Origin: Aurifilum marmelostoma
Lineage: Eukaryota > Ascomycota > Sordariomycetes > Diaporthales > Cryphonectriaceae
Length of the DNA stretch: 64,000 nt
NCBI GenBank assembly: GCA_027559495.1
Contig: JAMXSV010000008.1
Location: forward strand, 558,001 to 622,000
Reading direction: 5' to 3'
The notes under the pieces were generated by a model that did not search any database, was not told the DNA's origin, and saw only the letters and a list, made by a program, of their open reading frames with translations. How positions within the stretch are numbered: the first letter of the stretch is position 1; the number at the start of each line of letters is the position of its first letter. The translations under genes and the position numbers were made by a program. Positions 24,694 through 35,132 of this stretch are shown piece by piece.

Positions 24694-27600
24694 ATATATT
24701 TAGAATGCAAATATAGCATATCTATAGACCTAGAGGCTTTAGTTTAATAGCCTTCTAAAGAAAGCTAGGCATAGCTAAAGAAAATAGCTTAGCTAGGCAT
24801 ATTAACTACTTATAAAAAATCCCCTTATTTATTAATTACTATATTTAATATTAAGAATAGAAAAGAGGGCTCTTTAGCCTTAAAGCAACTTAGCAAGGAA
24901 GATTATCTCTATTAGGGCAACTAGCTCTTATAAGAGCCTGCTATAAAGAAACTTCTTCTTAAATATTGCAAATTTAATCTACTTAAATCTCTTTTCTTAA
25001 AAATTAAGAAAAAAAGCTATCTAACTAATACTAATAAAGCTTTAATAGCAATTCTAATTAATCTTAATAACCCCTTAGATAGAAATATTAAATTAGCTAC
25101 TATTAATTTAATAATTTAGTAATCCTATTTAAAGAAGGCTAAAGCTCTTATTGCTTATATTTTTAATCTAACTACTAAGTAGCTTACTCTAAAGAACTAA
25201 GCTATAAATACTAAATTTATTTAATACTAAGAGCTTTTTATAGAGCTTTAGACTATTTAAAGTAAATTCTATAAAACTTTAAGCAAATATATAAATGCTT
25301 TTAATCTTATTAAAGAGAAGCTAATCTTTCTTAGCTATTAGATAGAAGATATAAAGTATTAAGTTAACTTTATTTAAAGCATTTAAACTAAATATTCTTA
25401 GTAGATTATATATATTAAGCAATCTATATACTTAAGCTTTTAAGGCTAATTTACTTTTAAGGCTATTTAAGCTAATTATATTAATAAGGCAAGAAATTTA
25501 AAGACTCTTAAAAGTATAAATCTTATAGGGCAATAAAAGAAGAAAAAGAGTAGGAAAAAGAATAATAGAATATGCCTTTATTATAACTACTTAGCTAATA
25601 ACTATTAGTCTATCTATTCTAAGAAAAAGCAAGAAAAGAATAAGTAGAGATATAAGGGAAAAATAGAGGAAAAAAATAGTAAAAAAGGTAGAAATATAAG
25701 CACTTAAGAGGCAAATCTTATATCTAAATAATAAGCTATTAAAGAAAAAGATTATTAATATACCTTTCTCTTCTCTTAAGCTATACTTAATATCTATTGC
25801 AAATTTAGCTAATTAGAGGGCTTAAATTAGGCTATTTTAAGTACTAAATATATCGAATTTCCTAAAAATCTTAATATATAGAAACTATTATTACTAGCTA
25901 TATACTATTATTATATTCTCTTCTCTACTTAATATTAATATTTCTATTAATAACTTTATTAATAAAAGATCTATAGCAATATAAGTGCTATTTGCTATAT
26001 CTTTAGCACTAAAGAAAAGTTTACTAGTATTAACTATTTAATAAATATGCTAGCTATTACTATAAAAGGAGATCTAATTACTTTCCTTAAAGTTAGAATA
26101 GTATAGCTAAAGTGCAAAATTAATAGCACTACTAATAATCTTACTTTATATTAGGTATATTTCTGCTTTAAATTCGCTTAAGATATTATTAGTATTTTAT
26201 GCTTTTATAAGAAAGGCTTAAGGATTTAAAACTTTAATCTTCTTAAGCCCTAAGAATATAGCATAATTGCATAATTTAATAATAATTTTAATATTATTAC
26301 TCTAATAGCATATAGCGCATTCTTTTTAAATAAAGCTATAAAATCCTTAGCTCTAGCTATTAATCTAGCTAAATAGCATTAATACTTAGGGTATATTAGT
26401 AAAAAAGCTATCCTAAAAACTGCTTTAGCAGTAGCTAGCATTAAGCTAGAAATGCTTTCTTCTAAATAGAAGGGAGATCTTATATATAAAGCCTATAATT
26501 ATAAAAAGATCTTTAAATATATATTAGGCTAAGAATTTATTAAGCTTAAAAGCGCTAAAAAGGTTTAATATCTTAACTCTTTTTCTATAGTAATAGAAGG
26601 GGTAAATAGCAAATAATATAGCATTCTTGCTATTAAAGAGAAATATGCTTATTATTAATTTACTATACTTTCTAATAAGGAATTAGGCCCTAGGAAGATT
26701 TTAAAGATGCTTAAAATCTCGCACTATTAGTAAAAAGCTAAGATTTAAAGAGTTTATATAAATAATAGCATAAAGCTCTTAGGAAAAGATAAAAATAAGC
26801 TTTAATAATAGCTTAGAAAGAAAGGGATTAGGCTAATATTATTATTGCTATATACGCCTAAATAGAATAGCTTAGCTAAATATTTAAATTGTATTATTAT
26901 AGAAAAAGCATGCTGCTAGATAGAGGATCTAAAGATGCTATACTTACTATAGCCCTATCTATTTAAAGCAGCAGTAGCTATTACAAACTTTACTATTAAT
27001 AATTAAATAAAAGCATTAAACTAGTGCCCTTATAAAGCTTTCTTTAATAAATGCCTTTTAAGCAATAATTATAAGCTAGATCTAAGTAATGCTATTATAT
27101 TAGAGTAGCAATATATAATTTATATTTTTAGCAAATATTATTAATAAAGCAATAAATTCGAGCTAAGAAGAGAGCTTAGTATTATACTAAATTAGCTACT
27201 AAATATAGATATTATAAAGCTATTTACTTAGTTTAAAGTATATCTAACTAAATAATCTAGCATACTTTGCTAGAAGATTATTATTATAGCAAATCTTATA
27301 ATATATAAGATTTAAGGAGGCTATAAGGTCTTAATCTCTATTAAAAGGCTTATTAGTACTACTACTAATATAATTATTATTAGCTAGCTAATTATTAAAT
27401 AAATACTAGCATTTATATTAAGCTAAAAGCTTATTAGAGCTAAGATCTTATATTTTCTAGCTAATATAATATCTTTATCTTCGAATAAACTAAATATACT
27501 TTATAAAGCCTTCTGCAACTATAATTAGGCTAAATAGCATATTAGCTTATATAAAAAGCTTAAAAATCTTATTTAATTAGAAGTATTTCGAGCTTAAGAA

Positions 27601-29190
27601 TAGCACTTTAAGTGCTATACTTTAGAAATGCAATATATCTTTAAGAGAAAGCTTAATAGAGATAGAAAGGTTTTAGAATATAAGGTTTAAGCAGTAATAT
27701 AAAGATTTACTTAATAAGAAAGCATTAATTTTAATAAAATATTTATATTAGTTAGTAAGGCATTAATTTAGAGGATCCTTCTTTATCTAGCAGCAATACT
27801 TAACTAGGAAATTGATTAAATTAATATAATAGCAGCCTTTCTAAATAGCGATCTTAAGAAAGAAGTCTTTATTAAGATACTAGATAGCTTAGCAGAATTT
27901 CTAGCTAAATATTCTAAAGAAAATACTATTAAATTTAACTCTTTAAAGCTATAAGTTCTTTAAATAATAAAGTTGCTCTATAGCCTTAAGCAATTGCTAT
28001 AGTAATAGCAGAAAAAGCTAATTAGTAAATTCCTTAAGATAGGCTTTATTTAGCTTTATAGTAATATAATAATCTTTATTAACTATTAATTAAAGATTAT
28101 TATTTATAGCTATATTAATAATCTTTTTCTAATAGGCTTTAAATAAATAAGTATTAATCTTATTAAATAAGGCCTTTTAGAAAGATTTAATATTAAGGAC
28201 TTAGGCTAGGCAGCCTATTTCCTAGGAATATCTATTACTAGAAATTGCGATTAATGCTCTTTTAAGCTTACTTAAGAGGCATATGCTGAATAATTGCTTC
28301 TAAAAAGCAGCTATAAAGATATAAAATCCTTACCTATTCCTTTTGCATTAGGATCTCTAGCCTTAGCTAAATTAAATAAATATTAGGCCTTAAATAAAGA
28401 TATTATAATATATTAATTAGGCAATAGCTAATTAATATATTTAATAATCTAAATAAGGCTTAATCTTGCCTTTCTGCTATCTATAATCTTAAAATATAAT
28501 TATAATCTCTTAATAGAGAATTAGGCTTTTCTTAAATATAGATTTTGCTATTATTAAGGCACTAAAGGCCTTAGCTTTAAAGTTAGCAATAAGTAATAAT
28601 AAATGCTATAAATATACTAGAATAATAAATATTTTAGCTATAAATTAATTAGCTTAAAGGAGAGGCTTCCTATATCTATTTAGATAAATTTAGACTAAAA
28701 AGAAGATAAATCTATAAGCTATTTAATATATAGTATAATTATATAAATAGAAGATAATATAATAGTATAGTATTCTAAATAAATAGATTGTATAATAATC
28801 TTAATAATAGAGGCTAAATATTATACTATCTGCAAAGAAATATAGATAGGGCTTTAGATTAGAAATCTCCTTATTAAATTAAGGATTTTATTAGTCCTTA
28901 TAGTTAAATATAATAATTAAGGCGCTATTAAGCTAATAAAAAATCCTAAATTCTATTAGCGAATAGAGTATATTCTCTTAGAAGAATACTTTATATATAA
29001 TAAGATATTAGCAGGGCAAATTCTTATTAAGTAGGTGCCTACTAAAGATTAATTAGCTAATAGCTTAATAAAGCCTTTAAATAGCTATTACTAAGCAGTA
29101 ATGCTGAAAAGGATAAGGCTAGTATAAAATATTAATAGAAAAGTAATAATGCTAGACTATCTAGCTAGATGATATAAAGAAATAGCACTT
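24694..29190 (+). pseudogene. gag-pol remains of the copia element
   Basis: Continuation of the copia internal region after the nested insertion. A Gag-like region is followed by a decayed zinc knuckle (about 25569-25620), then integrase near 26.7-27.2 kb. There the conserved catalytic-Glu block reads YTPKQNSLAK, with Lys where Glu is expected. Reverse transcriptase spans about 27.65-28.3 kb, with AAFLNSDLKKEVFIK and the YVDD box altered to YINN near 28108. RNase H follows, and the typical copia end (KDQLANSLIKPL) lies near 29040-29080. Integrase precedes reverse transcriptase, which is diagnostic for copia. Stops occur throughout. Confidence 0.82.
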
Positions 29191-29200
29191 TATAGGGGTA

Positions 29201-29418
29201 TATTAATAAATAAGGCATAATCTTTATAATTATTACGATTATTGCTCTCTCTAAACGATAAGGGCATTAGAGGGCGTTTAATATATATAGACCGAGGGAT
29301 TTATTCCTTAACTAATTAAGGCCTTTTTATAATCGTTTAAAGATAAATAAACCTTCTCTTCAACCTCTAGATAGCCTAGATAGATGGAATCAAGCTTCAT
29401 AGTCACTCTTTTATAACA
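29201..29418 (+). repeat. Right LTR of the copia element
   Basis: 218 bp. The inner half is the more mutated copy and the outer half keeps C and G (CCTCTAGATAGCCTAGATAG). GTTCT follows at 29419-29423. Confidence 0.92.
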
Positions 29419-29423
29419 GTTCT

Positions 29424-30280
29424 TTCACAAGCAGCCAGGATAGGTGGCAAAGGTCTTTGAACCAGACTCCAAGGGAAAACCTCACTACAAGCAACAACAA
29501 GGCCACAAGCATCTTGTCACAAAACCTTGTGTCTGTCCGGGATTGATTACCAGATGCTCAGTGTCAGAGACACTGCTGCTCATGGCAATAGCTTTGCCAG
29601 TGCTCCATCATGTCTTAACACAGAATGTCAGACTTCATACAGGTCTCGAGCATGTTCATCATTGAACCAAGCTCCATTGCGAACATCAAACATTGAATTC
29701 TTTATTCCTTTTACAGAGTCTGTGCATTCTGATACATGTGCTCGTCATGGTAGTGCAGAAATGAACCAGATTGTGACAGGGCTCGCTTTTGTCCAGCCAG
29801 ATCATGCATGATTTCTAGGCTGTGTAGTATGGGATATAACGGCCTTTGAAGAGTAATTGCATTTTCACCACCACTCCATTTCCACGATAGTGCGTGTTCC
29901 TTTCCATATTGAGAAGATTCTGGTGACCTCAAATTGTGAACATGTATAGACTTGAGAAATGAACATCAAGGCAGATGCTTATACCAGTCGCCAATGCTGT
30001 CCATGTCCGATGAGATGTTCTCTGTGAAGGCATCGTGTCGGCCCACCACAATGCCTCAAGTCCCTCCAAACAAGAATATATCGACAACTTCGTCAACCTC
30101 GTCCACCTCTACCTCGCGATCTCTCTGCTCCCATTGGGAAAATTCTGCTCCCCACCCTGCCAACTCTCTTTCATCTTCTGCCCAAAACAGTCTATCCCCC
30201 ATCTCTCAAAATCCCCCCTTCGCATCCAAACACTGCTGGATCAACAATCACCATCCGTCTTCGCAGCCACAGCCACAACC
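29424..30280. other. Intergenic, right flank of the island and promoter of the second 2EXR gene
   Basis: Base composition returns to normal within a few bases of the copia LTR. A C/T-rich leader precedes the start at 30281. No separate gene was seen. Confidence 0.55.
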
Positions 30281-31348
30281 ATGGCTACGCCTCAGACACC
30301 TCTAGACGACCAGCCTGATGCCTCCTCTGGAGTGGTATTGGCCGTACCCATCCAGAGCACTCAGTCTCGTCCCCTCGAAACTTTCACCTTGTTCAGCGAC
30401 CTGCCAGTCGAGCTGCAGGACCAGATCTGGGAGGCCGCCCTTCCCTTGGAAGCCCACCAGCGCCTCATTCTCGTCGATAGTGGCCACTGGTGCAGAAACA
30501 GCCATAAGTTGAACCCAGACTCACCCTCAGCTGTTGCAGACACAATCGGACGCGTCTCTCCACAGGCGAAGGAGACCATAGACAGGATCCTGAAGAAACG
30601 TTGGCCTCTGTCTTCGGTCCACTACATGCGTGATCAGCTCGGCTACTCGTCCGCGGATCCAGCCAGGGTCGAGGTCAATAGTAAGAAAGACATCTTCTAT
30701 CTTCCAAGAAGGTACGTCAGCCTCGTGGTCAAGGGCCTTGTGGACAGAGACCTTGCCGAATCCCGCGCCTGGATCGAGAACCCCTCCACCCGCCTCGAGC
30801 ACATCATGGTGGACCTACGAGCCATCGTCATGCTCCTCGACTCAACTCGAACCATGTCGTGGCCCCAGACGCGAGCCAACCCAGTTGCTACATTCCTCGC
30901 CGTGTTTTGCAACGCCAGCGCACTGGCGGACACCGACGACCCAGAGCACCAGTGGGACATGCTGCGCCCCACGCTCAAGAAGATCACCATCTTCGTCATC
31001 TCCAAAACCACCGACCTGTTGTGCGACTTCGGGTACCAGGACCTCAAGCGCATCGCCTACGACGATCACGACTCGGACGAGCTCAAGACTTTTATCACCG
31101 ACCAGGCCAGCAGCGAGGTACAGAAGCAACAGCTCGAGCAGCTCATGAACAAGCTGGCGGTTTTGAGTGCCGATGCCCAGTCCATGGGCGTCCACGGCCA
31201 GCTTCCCGCGTTCGAGTTTGCCTGGACAAACAATACTGAACGAGGGGGTCTGGCTGAAGGGACGTGGTATGGCTTGCATTGGCGGCTGAGAAGAGCTGGC
31301 CAAGGAGGTCGTGACCAAGGCGTGAGCCAGTCAGGACCCCAAACATGA
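30281..31348 (+). CDS. 2EXR-domain protein (downstream paralogue)
   Basis: A single-exon gene of 355 residues. The ATG at 30281 sits in a good context (CAACCATGG) and precedes the domain by about 40 residues, so I prefer it to upstream in-frame codons. The 2EXR motif reads FTLFSDLPVELQDQIWE. Later blocks align collinearly with the gene at 6795-7616, including LKKITIFVISKTTDL against VKLVTVFVSNAAEDL. This copy is longer, with extra sequence between the 2EXR motif and the IFYLP block. There is no signal peptide or membrane span. The function of the family is unknown. It shows no sign of RIP although the island ends less than 900 bp away. Confidence 0.82.
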   Translation: MATPQTPLDDQPDASSGVVLAVPIQSTQSRPLETFTLFSDLPVELQDQIWEAALPLEAHQRLILVDSGHWCRNSHKLNPDSPSAVADTIGRVSPQAKETIDRILKKRWPLSSVHYMRDQLGYSSADPARVEVNSKKDIFYLPRRYVSLVVKGLVDRDLAESRAWIENPSTRLEHIMVDLRAIVMLLDSTRTMSWPQTRANPVATFLAVFCNASALADTDDPEHQWDMLRPTLKKITIFVISKTTDLLCDFGYQDLKRIAYDDHDSDELKTFITDQASSEVQKQQLEQLMNKLAVLSADAQSMGVHGQLPAFEFAWTNNTERGGLAEGTWYGLHWRLRRAGQGGRDQGVSQSGPQT

Positions 31349-32100
31349 CGAGGACAGAACTCCAGGCGCTTGCTACGAGCTGGCTTCATTCCGAATCTGC
31401 TATTGCTTGTAGCACTGGCTAATCTCATCCCTTGTCATTCTTTTCTTCTTCTTCTTTCTTTCTTCATGTTCCCTTCCCCTTCTTTCTTTTTTCTTTTATT
31501 CCGCGTACCAAACTGGTGGAATTACATTGTTGCTCGACCGGTCGTTGGGTATCAAAACTGCATTCAATTGAAGGAAATTGTCAAGGGTGGTCGGTCTTGG
31601 AGGGGACAACATGATTGATGGCTGGTCTTTACTACGGCCCTGTCTGGATGAATATGGAGAAGGTGTAAAGTACGAAGCAGTCTTCGTGTTCGGCATGCGG
31701 AGGGTTTCATAGTCACTCTGTACGACCAAACCCAATGCAGATACTATTCATCACATGACCTCCAACATAAAGGTGGTGGAAGTTGACCCGCGAAAAATGG
31801 CTTTGCATCGTGAGAACATACGTAGCAATCACTTCCAACTTAGTAGGAGTCGCAATATGCATGTCTGCTCACCTCACATGCCTTGTGTCGAGGTGGTGTT
31901 GCCACCTTTTGCGTCCTTTACATTGTAGCAAAGTGCTCGAAATCCAGGCTGAGATACATTTCTAGGGACGTATAGTAACACGCTTAATTATGCAATCCTG
32001 GCAATGCTCACATGAAGTAGTAAATAAAACGGAAATTAAGAGCCTTGCGGTGTTAAAAACAGATCGGAAGAAAAAGAAACAAAAGAAAAAAGAGGGAGGC
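31349..32100. other. Intergenic
   Basis: A pyrimidine-rich stretch (31430-31500) follows the 2EXR gene. No gene or RNA is supportable before the 5S terminator region. Confidence 0.5.
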
Positions 32101-32135
32101 AAAAAAAAAAAAAAAAAAAAAAAAAAAGGCCAAAA
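32101..32135 (-). terminator. RNA polymerase III terminator of the 5S gene
   Basis: On the minus strand the 5S sequence is followed at once by a T run, a short GGCC spacer and then 27 T. Oligo-T is the termination signal of RNA polymerase III. Confidence 0.8.
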
Positions 32136-32254
32136 ACATACAACACCGGGTATTCGCTAATGGTCACCCACTTAACTACTAATCCGGCGGTTAGTGGCTT
32201 ATTTAGGGGAGAGCGGACGGGATCCCAAGTTTTCCACTACCTATGGTCGTATGT
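32136..32254 (-). rRNA. 5S ribosomal RNA gene
   Basis: Read on the minus strand this 119-nt segment starts ACATACGACCATAGG, contains the GATCCCGTCCGCTCTCCC block and the AGTAGTTAAGTGGGTGACC internal promoter region, and ends GGTGTTGTATGT. The first and last bases pair as helix I. Length and sequence match the 5S RNA of filamentous ascomycetes, where 5S genes are dispersed rather than inside the rDNA repeat. Compared with the common fungal form, one arm reads AAGTGG..CCATT instead of GGGTGG..CCACC; both strands of the helix change together, so pairing is kept. It lies between two protein genes and is a single copy here. Confidence 0.92.
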
Positions 32255-32480
32255 GCTAGCAGTCGTCGACCCAGCAATTATATTGATGACATGCTTTACA
32301 ATTGAGACTATTACCAGCGAACCTCTTTCGTGCTCCCTGTCCACCCCCAATTATACAACATTCGGATGGGTCTCCTTCACTGCCGTCATCATCCCCAAAT
32401 TCAAAGCAATGATTATGGCATCCGATTATAAATGACAACCCTCCAAGGTATATCGTCCGACTAATCTCCTCCTCTCCTGT

Positions 32481-33215
32481 TCATGAAGCACTAGCTGAGG
32501 CGGCGGCGGCAGTCTGTGCCCTCTTCTTCCGATCCCATCCCCTCAAAGCCGAGATGACGGCCATGATCGCCCACCTCTCACCAAGCACACCAGTAGACCC
32601 AGTCCCCAAGAACTGGAAGTTGAAACCGCTGCTGAGCCGCCGCCCATCTACCGCCCACACAGCCACAACCTCCTTGCCATCACTCGCCATAGCCCCGCCC
32701 TGGAACGTGGCTCCTCCCGGCCCGTCCATCCCGCCCGGTGGGTCCGTCGCGAGCCTGACCAGCTTGTACCCATCGCCGCGCCCGCCCAGAGCCCCGATCT
32801 CCACCCCGCGGCTGTGCCGCCACTCGAACGTCTCCCTCTGGCCCGTCGCCCCGACTTCTACAGAGAACGTCATGGTCTGGTGCCCGAACCCGGCCCCGTG
32901 GAACTCGAGCTGCTCCTGCGACGCGCCCTTTTGTGCCGTCGACCCGGCGATCGGAGAAGGCGGCAGCGTCACCGTCGCGTCACGGCCAAAGGTTGACTTG
33001 CTGGAGGTGGCTAGAGGTGGACAGTTCTCGTTGGGGCCGTTGTGCAGCACGATGTCGGGCTTGCCTGACCACCCGCTGTGCAGCGAGATGGCATATAGGG
33101 TCGGGGCGTTGGGCTGGCTGAGGGAGTAATGCTTTGCGCCCCAACCTTCCTTGTGCACGCGGAAGTATGGAGGGAATTGGGAGGCTACGCTGCCTTGCTG
33201 CTGCTTGGCGGACAT
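32481..33215 (-). CDS. Tubby-C-terminal-like / LURP-one-like fungal protein (tentative)
   Basis: A single-exon gene of 244 residues with no signal peptide. It opens with a Gln-rich N-terminus followed by FPPYFRVHKEGWGAKHYSLS, then short beta-strand-like segments with many Gly, and ends in an Ala/Ser tail. The pattern of a predicted lipid or scramblase-like beta barrel (tubby C / LOR fold) is suggested by the fungal family it resembles, but I cannot confirm the fold by eye. The ATG at 33215 is the first in the frame and is followed by a clean coding stretch. The 5S gene lies just downstream of its 3' end. Confidence 0.6.
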   Translation of the reverse strand: MSAKQQQGSVASQFPPYFRVHKEGWGAKHYSLSQPNAPTLYAISLHSGWSGKPDIVLHNGPNENCPPLATSSKSTFGRDATVTLPPSPIAGSTAQKGASQEQLEFHGAGFGHQTMTFSVEVGATGQRETFEWRHSRGVEIGALGGRGDGYKLVRLATDPPGGMDGPGGATFQGGAMASDGKEVVAVWAVDGRRLSSGFNFQFLGTGSTGVLGERWAIMAVISALRGWDRKKRAQTAAAASASAS

Positions 33216-34391
33216 TCTGGGATGTTGGTCGGATCAGGATCAAACTGATACAATTATCATATATATCCTTGTCTCAGGTTCGGTGGGTGTAATTCTGCAT
33301 ATGGATGATTGGCAGGGTAATAATTATCGTGTCGTGCAAATCTAAAGAGATGGTCTGCGGAGAAGGTGTGGGATGGAGTGGACCGGTCCCTCTATATATT
33401 CAATCAATTATTTCACGATAGAGGCAGTGCTGTCTCGCTTTGATAAAAACACTCCCTCCTCAACCACCATGGGATGATGAGCTATAATAATGTGCTTGCG
33501 GTAGGGCTTATGGAGGACCCACTGGTGGCTATGCGGCCACACAGCCAGAAGGATCCGAGGCGGGCTTACTTCAAACGTCATAAGTAAGCCCTCGCACAAT
33601 TGACGCGTGGTGGTCCGTTCAGGCAAACTCATTCGATGCTGCCTCCTCATTGGCAGTATCTCCAGATCTCAGCAGTCTGTTGGTCTTTTCTGAAACAGGG
33701 ATAGTTACTGAGCAACCTATTGTTGTCACACTTCATGTGGAAATACATTGCGCCGTTTTGCATTCATATGAATGCTGGGTCTAGCAGGTCTATGTTGTGC
33801 TAGCCATAGTCGCTACATGGTTATTCAGTCACTCAGGTCTGATCAGCTTGATTCTCTGATCCGTCTCCCGTCTCAGGTGCTTTGTGTACCGAGATCTCGC
33901 CCCATACTGGAGATGTCAGGCTTGATCAGGAGACTAGATTTATCAAAACCTTGCATTCAACTATTTAGGCAGTGTGTAATACAGCAGGAATAAAAAGAAG
34001 GGGGCAAAATAATTAAGGTGATAGTTTGACCAAGCAAATGAAGCAAAGAATTCCTCAATTACTATACCTTCCCATGGTTTGGAATTTTGCAACAGGCCAT
34101 AACTTAGTCCAATCAAGAGAAGAGCATCTGGTAGGATGAGAAGGTGCAACTATAAGACACGGAGCCCTCGATTGAATGCATAATAGCCGTGGCCTAGATA
34201 CCCATCTTGTCTCTTATTTTTATTTCTTTCTTTCTCTCAGTACACAATATGTTGCCAGCATCTGAAGTCAACATATTCTTGATGGTACGGGAAGCCCATT
34301 ACTCTGGTCATGATTTGGATTCCTCGTCACTACTCACATGCGAATTCGGAACACAACGCTCGATTTACAGTCTAGATCCTATTACCAGAAC
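33216..34391. other. Intergenic
   Basis: This is promoter sequence of the minus-strand gene and the upstream region of the membrane protein. No supported feature was found. Confidence 0.5.
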
Positions 34392-35132
34392 ATGATGCTC
34401 CTCTCTTCGGTCTTAGCAGCCATGTTGGGTGTCACCGTCCCTTATGCCTCCCAGACGGCAGAGGCTGACCTTGGGACCTCAGAGACGATCAATATTACCT
34501 CCAGCCAGTCCGCATGTGCCTCTCAGCCACCGACCTCCTTAGCTGGCATCATGTCCACTGCCTCTACTACGTCGACTGAAATTACTCCTTTGTGACGGCT
34601 GAAGAAGAATGTCAACACAATCACCACGAGCACCAACATCGTCGATGCCATCGGACTGACTCGACGTGAAGAATGTGACTGTCACAAAAACGACGAAACG
34701 AATTTCCTCGAGACAAAACGCATGTGCATCGGCGTTGTGGGCCAATTTATCGCTCTGTGTTGCCGAGCCACCATCCTCATCCTCCATGCCACCTTCGTCC
34801 TGTCCATCTATGCCGCTCTGGTCACCGGTCTTGCCCTTACCTCAGGCCTCATCATTATGAGCATCCTGGCTACCCTGTCGGGAGCGTTCATTCTCTCGGT
34901 GGCCGTCCTGACGGACATGGCCTTCACCGTCTTCGTCTTGGTCGCAGGCGTCCCGCTGCAGCTCTTCTTCCTGCTGCTCACCACCATCTTAAACCTAGTC
35001 GCCTGTCTGGTGACTGAAGTGACTACGATGGTCACCGCTCTCGTACACTTGGTGCTTTTCCTAGCGTCTTTCGCGGTCCTGTACCTTCCGCTTGCTCTAC
35101 TAGGGTGGGACGGTGGAGTGGTAATTAAATAG
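34392..35132 (+). pseudogene. Multi-pass membrane protein gene interrupted by one in-frame TGA
   Basis: One frame runs from ATG 34392 to 35132 with a single TGA at 34593-34595. Before the stop lies a signal-peptide-like start (MMLLSSVLAAMLGVTVPYA) and a Ser/Thr-rich stretch, 67 residues in all. After it come about 180 codons: a charged Cys/Asn linker and then three to four hydrophobic helices rich in Leu, Val, Ala and Ile. An ATG at 34722 could start the membrane part alone. I found no intron that would remove the TGA and keep the frame. Three explanations remain: a nonsense mutation (CGA to TGA), translational readthrough (the context is TGA CGG, a known leaky type in some plant viruses), or a base error. 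The family is not recognised. Confidence 0.5.

Larger units (their letters stand above)
8684..29418 (+). mobile_element. Ty1/copia LTR retrotransposon, outermost of three nested elements, RIP-inactivated
   Basis: LTRs at 8684-8901 and 29201-29418 are both 218 bp and begin TG (mutated to TA in the right copy) and end CA (mutated to TA in the left copy). GTTCT flanks the element at 8679-8683 and 29419-29423 as a 5-bp target duplication. The internal sequence is split at 9099/9100: 8902-9104 continues at 24694 after the inserted elements. Removing the insert and one target copy gives an element of about 5.15 kb, normal for copia. The domain order, integrase before reverse transcriptase, assigns it to copia. 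LTR differences are all transitions (about thirty), with no indels. The internal region is about as A/T-saturated as RIP allows and full of stops. The element is dead. Confidence 0.92.

Noticed and set aside
32062..32071. Ten bases identical to the start of a common sequencing adapter (AGATCGGAAG)
   Set aside because: The match ends after ten bases and runs into a normal A-rich tract. A chance match of this length is plausible in 64 kb.
32160..32438. Two ORFs of 91 and 60 aa around 32.2-32.4 kb
   Set aside because: They overlap the 5S rRNA gene and its upstream flank and have no protein-like sequence.
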